This document shows positions 1 through 8,031 of a stretch of 64,000 bases of DNA, one piece after another; within the stretch, counting starts at the first letter, position 1; the number at the start of each line of letters is the position of its first letter. This stretch comes from Acutalibacter sp. 1XD8-36. GTDB taxonomy: Bacteria; Bacillota; Clostridia; Oscillospirales; Acutalibacteraceae. The stretch is from assembly GCF_009917525.1 (NCBI RefSeq), contig NZ_QZDU01000003.1, forward strand, positions 62,001 through 126,000, in the 5' to 3' direction. Under the pieces are notes generated by a model. That model saw only the letters and a list, made by a program, of their open reading frames with translations. It was not told the origin of the DNA and did not search any database. Both the position numbers and the translations under genes were made by a program.

Positions 1-66
1 CTCGTTGGGGGGCGCTTCTATTTTGCAGTATAACCCAAATTATGTCAATAAGTTTGTAAAGGAGAA

Positions 67-1152
67 TCAGCCGTTGCTGCTCTCAAACTCCCTCATAAAG
101 GCCACCAGCTTATCCACGCCCTCGGGGGGCATGGCGTTATAGATGGAGGCGCGCATACCGCCTACGCTGCGGTGTCCCTTTAGGTTTACAAAGCCTGCGG
201 CTGCGGCCTCTTTTACGAACTTTGCGTCAAGGTCCTTGTCGCCGGTGACGAAGGTCACGTTCATGATGGAGCGGCTGTCCTTCCGGGCGCAGGGCTTGAA
301 AAGCTTGGAATTGTCCAGGAAATCGTAGAGGACCTGGGCTTTTTTCTCGTTGCGCTCCTGCATTTTCTGGAGGCCGCCTATGTCGTTCTTTATCCACTCC
401 AGCACCAGCTTGCACATGTAGATGGGCCAGCAGGGAGGGGTGTTGTACATGGAGTCGTTGTCTGCCATGACCTTATAGTCGAACATGGTGGGGGTGCCGG
501 GGAGGGTGGAGCCTATAAGGTCCTCGCGGACTATGACGATGGTGAGCCCGGCGGGGGCCACATTCTTCTGGGCGCCGGCATATAGTAAACCAAACCTGGT
601 TATGTCAATCGGACGGCTTAGGATACAGGAGGAGATATCCGCCACAAGGGGCACGCTGCCGGTGTCGGGGAGCTCATGCCAGAAGGTGCCGTATATGGTA
701 TTGTTCATGCAGATATGCAGGTAGTCGGCGTCGGGGCGCAGCTCGTTTTTGTCGATGGCGGGGATATGGCTGAAGGTATCGTCCTTTGAGGAGGCCACGA
801 CCTTGCAGTCGCCGTAATTGCAGGCCTCTTTATAGGCCTTGGTGGAGAACTGGCCGGAGAGGACGTAGTCTGCCTTGCGGTTTTTTACCATCAGGTTCAT
901 GGGCACGGCTGCAAACTGGCTGGAGGCACCGCCCTGCAAAAACAGCACCTTATAGTTGTCGGGTATGCACATGACTTCCCGCAGAAGGGCCTGAGCCTCG
1001 GCTATAATGGGCTCGAAGGCGGCGGAGCGGTGGGACATCTCCATTACCGACTGGCCCGTGGAGCCGTACTCAAGCAGCTCGCCGGCGGCTTTCTCCAGGA
1101 CCGGCACCGGCAACATGGAGGGTCCGGCGGAAAAATTGTAGACTCTTGACAT
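67..1152 (-). CDS. serC: Phosphoserine aminotransferase
   Basis: A PLP-dependent class V aminotransferase that converts 3-phosphohydroxypyruvate and glutamate to O-phosphoserine in serine synthesis. The 361-residue length is normal for SerC. The N-terminus YNFSAGPSMLP, the GGASSQF phosphate-binding segment and the Schiff-base lysine in GAQKN (about residue 196) are all present. The ATG follows a strong RBS (taggaggt). It is divergent from the hydrogen-sensor cluster and has its own sigma-A promoter. The 66 bases downstream to the window edge show nothing recognisable; serA may lie beyond. Family assignment is secure. Confidence 0.97.
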   Translation of the reverse strand: MSRVYNFSAGPSMLPVPVLEKAAGELLEYGSTGQSVMEMSHRSAAFEPIIAEAQALLREVMCIPDNYKVLFLQGGASSQFAAVPMNLMVKNRKADYVLSGQFSTKAYKEACNYGDCKVVASSKDDTFSHIPAIDKNELRPDADYLHICMNNTIYGTFWHELPDTGSVPLVADISSCILSRPIDITRFGLLYAGAQKNVAPAGLTIVIVREDLIGSTLPGTPTMFDYKVMADNDSMYNTPPCWPIYMCKLVLEWIKNDIGGLQKMQERNEKKAQVLYDFLDNSKLFKPCARKDSRSIMNVTFVTGDKDLDAKFVKEAAAAGFVNLKGHRSVGGMRASIYNAMPPEGVDKLVAFMREFESSNG

Positions 1153-1210
1153 GGTTTCTTACCTCCTAATATTTCATCAGACTAATATAATAAAAAGTAT
1201 GCTTTTCATT

Positions 1211-1239
1211 ATTATAGCGTTTGGGGAGCCAAAATGCAA
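1211..1239 (-). promoter_or_regulatory. Sigma-A promoter of serC
   Basis: On the minus strand TTGCAT (1234-1239) and TATAAT (1211-1216) are 17 bp apart, about 60 bp upstream of the serC start. Confidence 0.75.
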
Positions 1240-1296
1240 GAAAAAACGGCGGCCAATTCATTTTGTAGGAAAAATGCGGCGAATTTCATAAAATGT

Positions 1297-1325
1297 TTGC
1301 CCTCATGATAAATTTATGATATAAT
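1297..1325 (+). promoter_or_regulatory. Sigma-A promoter of the hydrogen-sensor cluster
   Basis: TTGCCC (1297-1302), a 17-bp spacer and an extended -10 TGATATAAT ending at 1325. It lies 41 bp upstream of the first DRTGG gene, and I saw no other promoter before the PHP gene. Confidence 0.75.
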
Positions 1326-1365
1326 GTTGGATACAGACCCTAAGTGAATATTAGGAGGTAAAACT

Positions 1366-1716
1366 ATGCAGGTAAAAGACATCGTAGACATACTTAAATG
1401 CCAGATACTGGTGGAGGGGGACCTTAATCAGGAGGTGAAAACGGCCTGCGGCAGCGACATGATGAGCGACGTGCTGGCCTTTGTCAAGGACCAGTCGGTG
1501 CTGCTGACAGGGCTTATGAACCCCCAGGTGGTGCGCACGGCGGAGATGATGGATATGCACTGCATCGTGTTCGTAAGGGGCAAGCCGGTAAACCAGCAGG
1601 TGCTGGATTTGGCGGAGATGAAGGATATGACGGTTTTAAGCTCACCCTACCGCATGTTCACCGCCTGCGGGCTGTTGTTTGAAAACGGTCTGAGAGGAGG
1701 CTGTGACATATCATGA
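1366..1716 (+). CDS. DRTGG-domain protein
   Basis: A 116-residue single-domain protein resembling the DRTGG domain, found in PTA-type and CBS-DRTGG proteins and also as a stand-alone protein beside clostridial [FeFe] hydrogenases. The visible core is a glycine/valine-rich segment ending SVLLTGLMNPQVVRTAEM, followed by CIVFVRGKPV. No catalytic motif is apparent, so a ligand-binding or scaffold role is inferred from the family. ATG with an AGGAGG RBS at 1353-1358; its stop overlaps the next start (ATGA), so translation is probably coupled. A second DRTGG-like protein lies three genes downstream. Confidence 0.8.
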   Translation: MQVKDIVDILKCQILVEGDLNQEVKTACGSDMMSDVLAFVKDQSVLLTGLMNPQVVRTAEMMDMHCIVFVRGKPVNQQVLDLAEMKDMTVLSSPYRMFTACGLLFENGLRGGCDIS

Positions 1717-2144
1717 GTATGCTGCATCTTGAGTACCAGGTGCCCGGCGACGACTTTACCCGGGCGGGAGAGGCCTCCGGGGACGTGAAGCACAAGCTGA
1801 AAAAGCTGGGCTATGAGCCGGACGCCATACGCAGGGTCGCTATTGCAATGTATGAAGGGGAGATAAACCTTGTGATACATGGCGGCGGCGGGGAGGCCGT
1901 GGTGGACGTGGACCCGGACAGGGTGGACATAGCCCTTATAGACCAGGGCCCGGGTATCCCCGACGTGGAGCAGGCTATGCAGGCGGGCTGGTCCACGGCC
2001 CCTGACAACGTGCGGGCCCTGGGCTTCGGCGCGGGGATGGGCCTGCCGAATATGAAGAAATATACCGACGGGATGACCATTGATTCAACGGTGGGCGTCG
2101 GCACTACGGTTAAGATGACGGTGATTCCCGGAAGAAAGGGGTGA
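1713..2144 (+). CDS. Anti-sigma-factor-type ATP-binding protein (RsbW/RsbT-like)
   Basis: A 143-residue stand-alone GHKL ATPase domain without transmembrane or His-phosphotransfer segments. The N-box (EGEINLVIH, about residues 49-57), G1 box (DQGPGIPD) and G2 box (FGAGMGLPNMKK) are complete, so it should bind ATP. Members of this family are serine kinases that act on anti-anti-sigma proteins. No sigma factor or STAS partner is nearby. Its position, translationally coupled between the DRTGG gene and the hydrogenase-like gene, suggests it passes on the sensor's state. That is inference. Confidence 0.85.
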   Translation: MSMLHLEYQVPGDDFTRAGEASGDVKHKLKKLGYEPDAIRRVAIAMYEGEINLVIHGGGGEAVVDVDPDRVDIALIDQGPGIPDVEQAMQAGWSTAPDNVRALGFGAGMGLPNMKKYTDGMTIDSTVGVGTTVKMTVIPGRKG

Positions 2145-2150
2145 AACCCG

Positions 2151-3494
2151 GTGAAGGAGTTCTTTCACTCGGTCACGCTGCATGAGGACAAATGCGTGGG
2201 CTGCACCAACTGCGTGAAGCGCTGCCCGACTGAGGCCATACGCATACGAAACGGCAAGGCCTTTATTGCCTCGGAGCGCTGCATAGACTGCGGCGAGTGC
2301 ATACGTATCTGCCCTCACCACGCGAAAAGGGCCAGGTACACCCACCTGGACGAGCTGGATAAATTTACCTATAAGATAGCCCTGCCCGCCCCGGCACTTT
2401 ATGGGCAGTTCAACAATCTGGACGACATAGACTATGTGCTCACGGGGCTCAAGCAGATGGGATTTGACCAGGTATACGAGGTCTCGAGAGCCGCGGAGCT
2501 GGTGAGCGAGGCCACCCGGAAGATGATGTACAATGCTGAGACGGGGGCCAACCTGCCAAGGCCTGTGATAAGCTCGGCCTGCCCGGCGGTGGTAAGGCTT
2601 ATAAGGGTCAGGTTCCCTGACTTATGCGACCATGTGCTGCCTTTAAAGTCGCCTATGGAGACAGCGGCGGGGATGGCAAAAAGGGAGGCCGTGGAGAAGA
2701 CCGGGCTCCCTGAGGAGCAGATAGGCTGTTTCTTTATAACACCCTGTCCCGCGAAGGTCACGGACATAAAAATGCCCCTGGGCATGGAGAAATCCTGTGT
2801 TGACGGAGCCATAGCCATAAGCGAGGCATTTCCCCAGCTCTCACATAAGATGGACCACCTGGAGTGCATAGAGCCCATAGCTAACTCCGGCATTATCGGG
2901 GTGGGCTGGAGCACCAGCGGCGGTGAGTCGGCGGCCCTGCTCAACGAGAAATATCTGGCGGCCGACGGCATAGAGAATGTGATAAGGGTGCTGGAGGAGG
3001 TCGAGGACGAGCGCATAGGGGACCTGGACTTCATCGAGCTCAACGCCTGCGCAGGAGGCTGTGTGGGAGGGGTGCTCTGTGTTGAAAACCCCTATGTTGC
3101 CAAAGCGAGGATACAGCGCCTGAGGAAATACCTGCCGGTGAGCCAGAACCATTTGGCGGGCGGGCCTGTGCCCACTGAAATGGAGTGGGAGGGCGAGCTG
3201 GAGTTTTCCAACGTCATGACCCTCTCCTCGGATTTGGGCGAGGCCATGCGGATGATGGTGGAGATAGACAATATCGAGGAGGAGCTGCCGGGGCTGGACT
3301 GCGGGGCCTGCGGCGCGCCTACCTGCCGGGCCTTTGCCGAGGACGTGGTAAAGGGCGCGTGCAAGAAAACTGACTGTGTGTTCGTCTACCGCAAGCAGAT
3401 GCAGAAGGTGGCGAGCACTATATCCCAGCTTGAGGGGGGCCTTGGCTGGCACCCAGGAGACGGGAATAACGACGGTGAGGAGGATGGAAAATGA
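2151..3494 (+). CDS. Sensory-type [FeFe]-hydrogenase homologue with C-terminal Fe-S domain
   Basis: 447 residues from a GTG start (RBS AAAGGGG). Domains in order: two N-terminal [4Fe-4S] ferredoxin motifs (CVGCTNCVKRCP, CIDCGECIRICP, about residues 17-55), a [FeFe]-hydrogenase large-subunit core (about 75-345), and a C-terminal Fe-S motif CGACGAPTC (about 385-405). The H-cluster loops are altered. Loop 1 is SSACPA, with Ala at the usual proton-transfer Cys. Loop 2 is TPCPAK, with Thr for Met. Loop 3 is NACAGGCVGG. The cluster-ligand cysteines remain. These changes match sensory (HydS-type) enzymes rather than production enzymes. No PAS domain is present, so output probably goes through neighbouring proteins. 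Confidence 0.88.
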   Translation: MKEFFHSVTLHEDKCVGCTNCVKRCPTEAIRIRNGKAFIASERCIDCGECIRICPHHAKRARYTHLDELDKFTYKIALPAPALYGQFNNLDDIDYVLTGLKQMGFDQVYEVSRAAELVSEATRKMMYNAETGANLPRPVISSACPAVVRLIRVRFPDLCDHVLPLKSPMETAAGMAKREAVEKTGLPEEQIGCFFITPCPAKVTDIKMPLGMEKSCVDGAIAISEAFPQLSHKMDHLECIEPIANSGIIGVGWSTSGGESAALLNEKYLAADGIENVIRVLEEVEDERIGDLDFIELNACAGGCVGGVLCVENPYVAKARIQRLRKYLPVSQNHLAGGPVPTEMEWEGELEFSNVMTLSSDLGEAMRMMVEIDNIEEELPGLDCGACGAPTCRAFAEDVVKGACKKTDCVFVYRKQMQKVASTISQLEGGLGWHPGDGNNDGEEDGK

Positions 3495-3823
3495 CGGTCA
3501 AAGAGATGGCCGGGGCTCTCGGCTGGAAGCTTCTGGCCGGTGAGGACGGCCAGGACAATGAGGCAGACGGCTGCTATGTGGGAGACCTTCTCAGCTGGGT
3601 AATGGGCCGGGCCCAGGCGGGGAATGTCTGGCTGACGGTGATGGGGAATCTAAACGCCATAGCGGTGGCGGCCCTGGCGGACACCAGCTGCATAGTGCTC
3701 TGTGAGGATTCGGCCCTGGACGCCGACGCCAAAAACCGGGCCGATATGCAGGGCATACCGGTGTACGGCTGCGGGCCAAACCTGTATGACACCGCCGTGC
3801 AGGTCCACGGCCTGCTGAAATGA
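3491..3823 (+). CDS. Second DRTGG-like domain protein
   Basis: A 110-residue protein distantly similar in layout to the first DRTGG protein: an N-terminal YVGDLLSWVM segment, then GNVWLTVMGNLNAIAVAALA and an IVLCEDSAL strand. The start overlaps the hydrogenase-like stop (ATGA) and its own stop overlaps the PHP start (ATGA), so the three genes form a coupled block. I infer a small regulatory or scaffold protein, perhaps pairing with the first DRTGG protein. No catalytic motif seen. Confidence 0.7.
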   Translation: MTVKEMAGALGWKLLAGEDGQDNEADGCYVGDLLSWVMGRAQAGNVWLTVMGNLNAIAVAALADTSCIVLCEDSALDADAKNRADMQGIPVYGCGPNLYDTAVQVHGLLK

Positions 3824-4539
3824 GCGCATATTCCTACGACTTCCATATACACTCCTGCCTGTCCCCCTGCGGCGACAACGATATGACCCCCAATAATATT
3901 GTGGGCATGGCGGCAATCTCGGGCCTTGAGATAATTGCCATTACCGACCATAACACCTGCAGGAACGCCCCGGCGGTGTTAAAGGCGGCTGAGGAGGCGG
4001 GGATTACCGCTATCCCGGGCATGGAGCTGTGCACCAGCGAGGAGGCGCATATTGTCTGCCTTTTTGAGACCTTAGAGGGTGCTATGGAGTTCGACAGGTA
4101 CATATATGATAATATGCCCCATATAAAAAATAAGCCGGAGATTTTCGGGGAGCAGAGGATTCTGGACAAAAACGACGGGCTTATTGGGACTCTTGACGAT
4201 TTGCTGCTGGTGGCCTCGTACATCGGCGCGGACGAGGTGAAGGCCCTCTGTGAGAAATACGGCGGCACAGCTTTCCCTGCCCACGTGGACAGGGACTCGT
4301 ACAGCCTCACCGCGGCCCTTGGAAGCATACCGCCGGAGGGAGGGTATACCTTCGCGGAGGTCACCAGGGAGGCGGATTTAGCAGAGGTGGCGGGGATGTA
4401 CCCGGAGCTGCGCTCCATGGGGATAGTGCGGGACTCTGACAGCCACTACCTGGATACGCTGGCGACCTCTGTGCCGCACAGTATAGAGCTGCCGGAGAAA
4501 TCCGTGGGGGCGGTGCTCAGACTACTATCAGGAAAATGA
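3820..4539 (+). CDS. PHP-domain phosphoesterase
   Basis: 239 residues. Metal-binding PHP motifs are visible: DFHIHSCLSPCG (residues 5-16), ITDHNTC (about 46-52), a GMELCTSEEAH segment (about 67-77), PAHVDR (about 156) and DSDSH (about 204-208). The family hydrolyses phosphate esters or (oligo)nucleotides using two or three metal ions; the substrate here is unknown. As last gene of the sensor cluster it could remove a nucleotide or phospho-signal, which is inference. ATGA overlap with the previous gene. Confidence 0.85.
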   Translation: MSAYSYDFHIHSCLSPCGDNDMTPNNIVGMAAISGLEIIAITDHNTCRNAPAVLKAAEEAGITAIPGMELCTSEEAHIVCLFETLEGAMEFDRYIYDNMPHIKNKPEIFGEQRILDKNDGLIGTLDDLLLVASYIGADEVKALCEKYGGTAFPAHVDRDSYSLTAALGSIPPEGGYTFAEVTREADLAEVAGMYPELRSMGIVRDSDSHYLDTLATSVPHSIELPEKSVGAVLRLLSGK

Positions 4540-4565
4540 TATCGATAGAATATATCGATATTTTG
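4539..4565 (+). promoter_or_regulatory. Perfect inverted repeat between sensor cluster and hydrogenase operon
   Basis: ATATCGATA (4539-4547), a 5-base spacer, then TATCGATAT (4553-4561), starting at the PHP stop codon and followed by TTTT. It could be a weak intrinsic terminator or a dimeric repressor operator. The AT-rich 140 bp that follow (4562-4704) must hold the hnd promoter, but no clear -35/-10 pair is visible. Confidence 0.5.
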
Positions 4566-4704
4566 GTAACTATAACCAGGTCTTCAAGTGAAATTTGTTG
4601 GAAATTGTTGTTCTTTTGCTTTTAATTCTTTTTTGGAATTATAAACCCTGTTTGATTTGATATATTTAACTTACGATGTAAGAAGAAAGGAAGATGGTCG
4701 ATTT

Positions 4705-5202
4705 ATGCAAAAACGTATCAGCACTCTGCCCTTCCACGACACCCCCGAGCAGGCCCAGAAGCTTGAGGAGGTCATAGCCAGCCTGCAGGGCCAGGCGGGG
4801 GCTGTCATGCCCGCGCTGCACCAGGCCCAGGACATCTACGGCTACCTGCCCATGGAGGTGCAGAAAAAGATTGCCGACGGACTGGGGGTCTCCCTGGAGG
4901 AGGTCTACGGCGTTTCCACGTTCTACTCACAGTTCAGCCTTACCCCCAAGGGGCGCAACCACATCTCCGTCTGCCTTGGCACGGCCTGCTATGTTAAGGG
5001 CTCGGACAAGGTGCTGGACAGGATAGTTGAGAAGCTGCATATCCAGCCCGAGGAGTGCACCGAGGACGGGCTCTTCTCACTCACCGCCTGCCGCTGCATA
5101 GGCGCATGCGGCCTGGCCCCGGTTATGATGATAAACGAGGACGTCTACGGCCGCCTGGCCCCTGAGGACGTGGACGGCATCCTTGAGAAGTATGCGGAGT
5201 AG
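4705..5202 (+). CDS. hndA: NADH-/NADP-linked [FeFe]-hydrogenase subunit, NuoE-like
   Basis: 165 residues from the ATG at 4705 (aaggaag RBS). An upstream in-frame TTG would add 16 residues but has no RBS. Thioredoxin-like [2Fe-2S] subunit: the cluster Cys motif begins CLGTACYVKG (about residues 88-97) and continues CRCIGACG (about 129-136). In the tetrameric Hnd / trimeric HydABC complexes this subunit carries electrons next to the flavin subunit. First gene of the hnd operon. It is HydC in Thermotoga nomenclature. Confidence 0.93.
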   Translation: MQKRISTLPFHDTPEQAQKLEEVIASLQGQAGAVMPALHQAQDIYGYLPMEVQKKIADGLGVSLEEVYGVSTFYSQFSLTPKGRNHISVCLGTACYVKGSDKVLDRIVEKLHIQPEECTEDGLFSLTACRCIGACGLAPVMMINEDVYGRLAPEDVDGILEKYAE

Positions 5203-5227
5203 ACTTTAAAACAGGAAGGTTTTCACT

Positions 5228-5818
5228 ATGCGTGAGCTTTCACTAAACGTAATGGACATCGCCCAGAACTCCATCTCTGCGGGGGCAAGCCTTATCACCG
5301 TCACCGTGGAGGAGGACGAGGACTTAGACGAGCTCAGCATCTCCATTGGCGATAACGGCCGGGGGATGACCCCGGAGCAGGTGGAGCATGTTACGGACCC
5401 ATTTTTTACCACCCGGACTACCCGGAGCGTCGGGCTTGGGGTGCCGCTTTTCAAGATGGAGGCGGAGATGACCGGCGGGCGGTTTTCCATAGAGTCCACT
5501 GTAGGCGTGGGTACTACTACCACCGCCGTGTTTAAGCCCTCAAGCGTTGACATGATACCCCTGGGGGACATCAACGGCACCATAAGCATGCTGGTGATGA
5601 TGAACCCGGACCTTGACTTCCTCTATACCAGGGGCTATAGGCCCCGGGGGGAGGAGCGCAGGGAGTTTGCCCTTGACACCAGGGAGCTTAGGACGGTCCT
5701 TGGGGAGGACGTGCCGCTGAACCTGCCGGACGTTACCCAGTGGGTGAACGACTATCTCAGTGAGAACACAAGCGAGCTTTTGACTAAAGACACTCAGGAA
5801 GGAGCAAGAGATATATGA
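5228..5818 (+). CDS. GHKL ATP-binding protein within the hydrogenase operon
   Basis: 196 residues. The N-terminal 110 residues are a HATPase_c domain: N-box NVMDIAQNSI, G1 box DNGRGMTP, an F-box-like TDPFFTTR, and G2 box RSVGLGVPLFK. The C-terminal 80 residues are unassigned. There is no sensor, membrane or His-acceptor domain, so it is not a complete histidine kinase. Stand-alone ATPases of this type are known between the NuoE-like and flavin subunits of clostridial hydrogenase operons; their role is not established. It is the second orphan GHKL ATPase in this 8-kb region. ATG with AGGAAGG RBS; its stop overlaps hndB. Confidence 0.85.
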   Translation: MRELSLNVMDIAQNSISAGASLITVTVEEDEDLDELSISIGDNGRGMTPEQVEHVTDPFFTTRTTRSVGLGVPLFKMEAEMTGGRFSIESTVGVGTTTTAVFKPSSVDMIPLGDINGTISMLVMMNPDLDFLYTRGYRPRGEERREFALDTRELRTVLGEDVPLNLPDVTQWVNDYLSENTSELLTKDTQEGARDI

Positions 5819-6195
5819 AATCCTTAGCAGAACTTCAGGCTATCCGGGACAAGGCCCGGGCCGCCGTTAATATCCGCGAGAACGCCGAGGCAGAGACCCG
5901 GGTGCTGGTGGGCATGGCAACCTGCGGAATCGCCGCCGGAGCCCGCCCCGTGCTCAACGCCTTTGTTGAGGAAGTGAACAAGCGCGGCCTCAGGGACACC
6001 ATGGTGACCCAGACCGGCTGCATAGGCATCTGCCAGTACGAGCCTGTGGTGGAGATAATCACCCCCGGCAAGGAGAAGGTCACCTATGTTAAGATGACCG
6101 CCGAGAAGGCCGTGCGCGTTGTCAACGACCACCTGGTCAACGGCAACGTGGTTACAGAGTATACCATCGGCGCCAACGCAATCGGCGCGAAGTAA
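5815..6195 (+). CDS. hndB: [2Fe-2S] thioredoxin-like hydrogenase subunit
   Basis: 126 residues, resembling HndB of NADP-reducing hydrogenases. The cysteine set is MATCGIAAGA (about residue 40), then TGCIGICQYEP (about 68-78), consistent with a thioredoxin-fold [2Fe-2S] ferredoxin. It starts within the previous stop (ATGA) and ends 30 bp before hndC. Its presence distinguishes a four-subunit Hnd-type layout from a trimeric HydABC. Confidence 0.88.
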   Translation: MKSLAELQAIRDKARAAVNIRENAEAETRVLVGMATCGIAAGARPVLNAFVEEVNKRGLRDTMVTQTGCIGICQYEPVVEIITPGKEKVTYVKMTAEKAVRVVNDHLVNGNVVTEYTIGANAIGAK

Positions 6196-6225
6196 GAGAT
6201 ATCATTATAATTGGAGGTTTCAACT

Positions 6226-8016
6226 ATGTTTCGATCCAATGTGCTGGTTTGCGGCGGCACCGGCTGCACCTCCTCAAACAGCGAGCTGATTATTGATAAG
6301 CTCAACGAGGAGATAAAGGCCCAGGGCCTGGACAAGGAAGTAAACGTAATCCGCACCGGCTGCTTTGGCCTGTGCGCGCTTGGCCCCATCATGGTGGTCT
6401 ATCCCGAGGGCGCGTTCTATAGCCGCGTCACCGTTGAGGATGTGCCGGAGATAGTTTCCGAGCACCTTTTGAAGGGCCGTATCGTCACAAGGCTCCTGTA
6501 TCAGGAGACCGTGGTGGACGAGAACACCACCAAGTCCCTTAATGAGACCACCTTCTATGCAAAGCAGATGCGCATAGCCCTTCGCAACTGCGGCGTTATA
6601 AACCCCGAGCTCATCGACGAGTACATCGCCCAGGACGGCTACGCGGCCCTTGGCAAGGTGCTCACCGAGATGACCCCCCAGCAGGTAATAGATACCATGC
6701 TGGCCTCCGGCCTTCGCGGGCGCGGCGGCGCGGGCTTCCCCACGGGCCTCAAGTGGAAGTTTGCGGCGGCAAACCAGGCCGACCAGAAGTACGCCTGCTG
6801 CAACGCCGACGAGGGCGACCCGGGCGCGTTCATGGACCGCTCTGTTTTGGAGGGCGACCCCCACAGCGTGCTGGAGGCCATGGCAATAGCAGGCTACGCC
6901 ATCGGCGCTTCCCAAGGCTATATCTACATCCGCGCCGAGTACCCCATCGCCGTGAAGCGCCTGCAGATAGCCATTAACCAGGCCAGGGAGTACGGGCTCT
7001 TGGGCAAGAATATCTTCGATTCCGGCTTTGACTTTGATATAGACATCCGCCTGGGCGCGGGCGCATTTGTGTGCGGCGAGGAGACAGCGCTTATGACCTC
7101 CATCGAGGGCAAGCGCGGCGAGCCCAGGGTGCGGCCTCCCTTCCCGGCCTTAAAGGGCCTGTTCGGAAAGCCCACCGTGCTCAACAACGTGGAGACCTAC
7201 GCCAATATCCCCCAGATTATCTTAAAGGGCGCGGACTGGTTCAAGTCCATCGGCACCGAGAAGTCCCCGGGCACCAAGGTCTTCGCTCTGGGCGGCAAGA
7301 TTACTAATACCGGCCTCGTTGAGGTGCCCATGGGCACTACCCTCCGCGAAGTAGTTGAGGACATCGGCGGCGGAGTACCCGGCGGGCACACCTTCAAGGC
7401 TGCCCAGACCGGCGGCCCCTCCGGCGGCTGTATCCCGGCCTCCCTTATCGACACTCCCATCGACTACGACAACCTTATAGCCATAGGCTCCATGATGGGC
7501 TCCGGCGGACTGATAGTTATGGACGAGACCACCTGTATGGTGGATATCGCCAAGTTCTTCCTGGAGTTCACCGTTGACGAGAGCTGCGGCAAGTGCACCC
7601 CCTGCCGTGTGGGTACAAAACGCCTTTTGGAGATACTGGACAAGATAACCTCCGGCAAGGGCACTATGGAGGACATAGACAAGCTGGAGGAGCTCTGCTA
7701 CTACATCAAGGAGAACTCCCTGTGCGGCCTGGGCCAGACTGCCCCCAACCCGGTGCTCTCCACCCTGAAGTATTTCCGGGACGAGTATGTGGCCCATGTC
7801 ACCGAGCACCGCTGCCCTGCCGGGGCCTGCAAGGCTCTGACCAACTTCCATATCGAGGCCGAAAAGTGCAAGGGCTGCACCCTCTGCGCCCGTAACTGCC
7901 CTGTTGGGGCTATCTCCGGCAAGGTCAAGGAGCCTCATGTGATTGATACCAGCAAGTGCATCAAGTGCGGCGTGTGTATGGAGAAGTGCAAGTTCCAGGC
8001 CGTCGTGAAGAAATAA
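6226..8016 (+). CDS. hndC: NAD(P)H-oxidising flavin subunit of the bifurcating hydrogenase (NuoF-like)
   Basis: 596 residues from ATG 6226 (GGAGG, 9-nt spacing). Domains in order: an N-terminal [2Fe-2S] thioredoxin-like region (VCGGTGCTSSN, then TGCFGLCALGP), the NuoF core with GRGGAGFPTGLKWKF (FMN/NAD region, about residues 167-181) and CNADEGDPGAF, SLBB region, the [4Fe-4S] motif ESCGKCTPCRVGT (about 452-464), and two C-terminal [4Fe-4S] ferredoxin motifs (CKGCTLCARNCP, CIKCGVCMEKC). It binds FMN and NAD(P) and is thought to be the bifurcation site. Equivalent to HydB. Confidence 0.95.
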   Translation: MFRSNVLVCGGTGCTSSNSELIIDKLNEEIKAQGLDKEVNVIRTGCFGLCALGPIMVVYPEGAFYSRVTVEDVPEIVSEHLLKGRIVTRLLYQETVVDENTTKSLNETTFYAKQMRIALRNCGVINPELIDEYIAQDGYAALGKVLTEMTPQQVIDTMLASGLRGRGGAGFPTGLKWKFAAANQADQKYACCNADEGDPGAFMDRSVLEGDPHSVLEAMAIAGYAIGASQGYIYIRAEYPIAVKRLQIAINQAREYGLLGKNIFDSGFDFDIDIRLGAGAFVCGEETALMTSIEGKRGEPRVRPPFPALKGLFGKPTVLNNVETYANIPQIILKGADWFKSIGTEKSPGTKVFALGGKITNTGLVEVPMGTTLREVVEDIGGGVPGGHTFKAAQTGGPSGGCIPASLIDTPIDYDNLIAIGSMMGSGGLIVMDETTCMVDIAKFFLEFTVDESCGKCTPCRVGTKRLLEILDKITSGKGTMEDIDKLEELCYYIKENSLCGLGQTAPNPVLSTLKYFRDEYVAHVTEHRCPAGACKALTNFHIEAEKCKGCTLCARNCPVGAISGKVKEPHVIDTSKCIKCGVCMEKCKFQAVVKK

Positions 8017-8031
8017 GGAGGAACACCGAAT

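Noticed and set aside
2151-3494. Considered as a catalytic ferredoxin hydrogenase
   Set aside because: The loop-1 proton-transfer Cys is Ala and the loop-2 Met is Thr, which argues for a sensory role; the production enzyme is encoded at 8032-9774.
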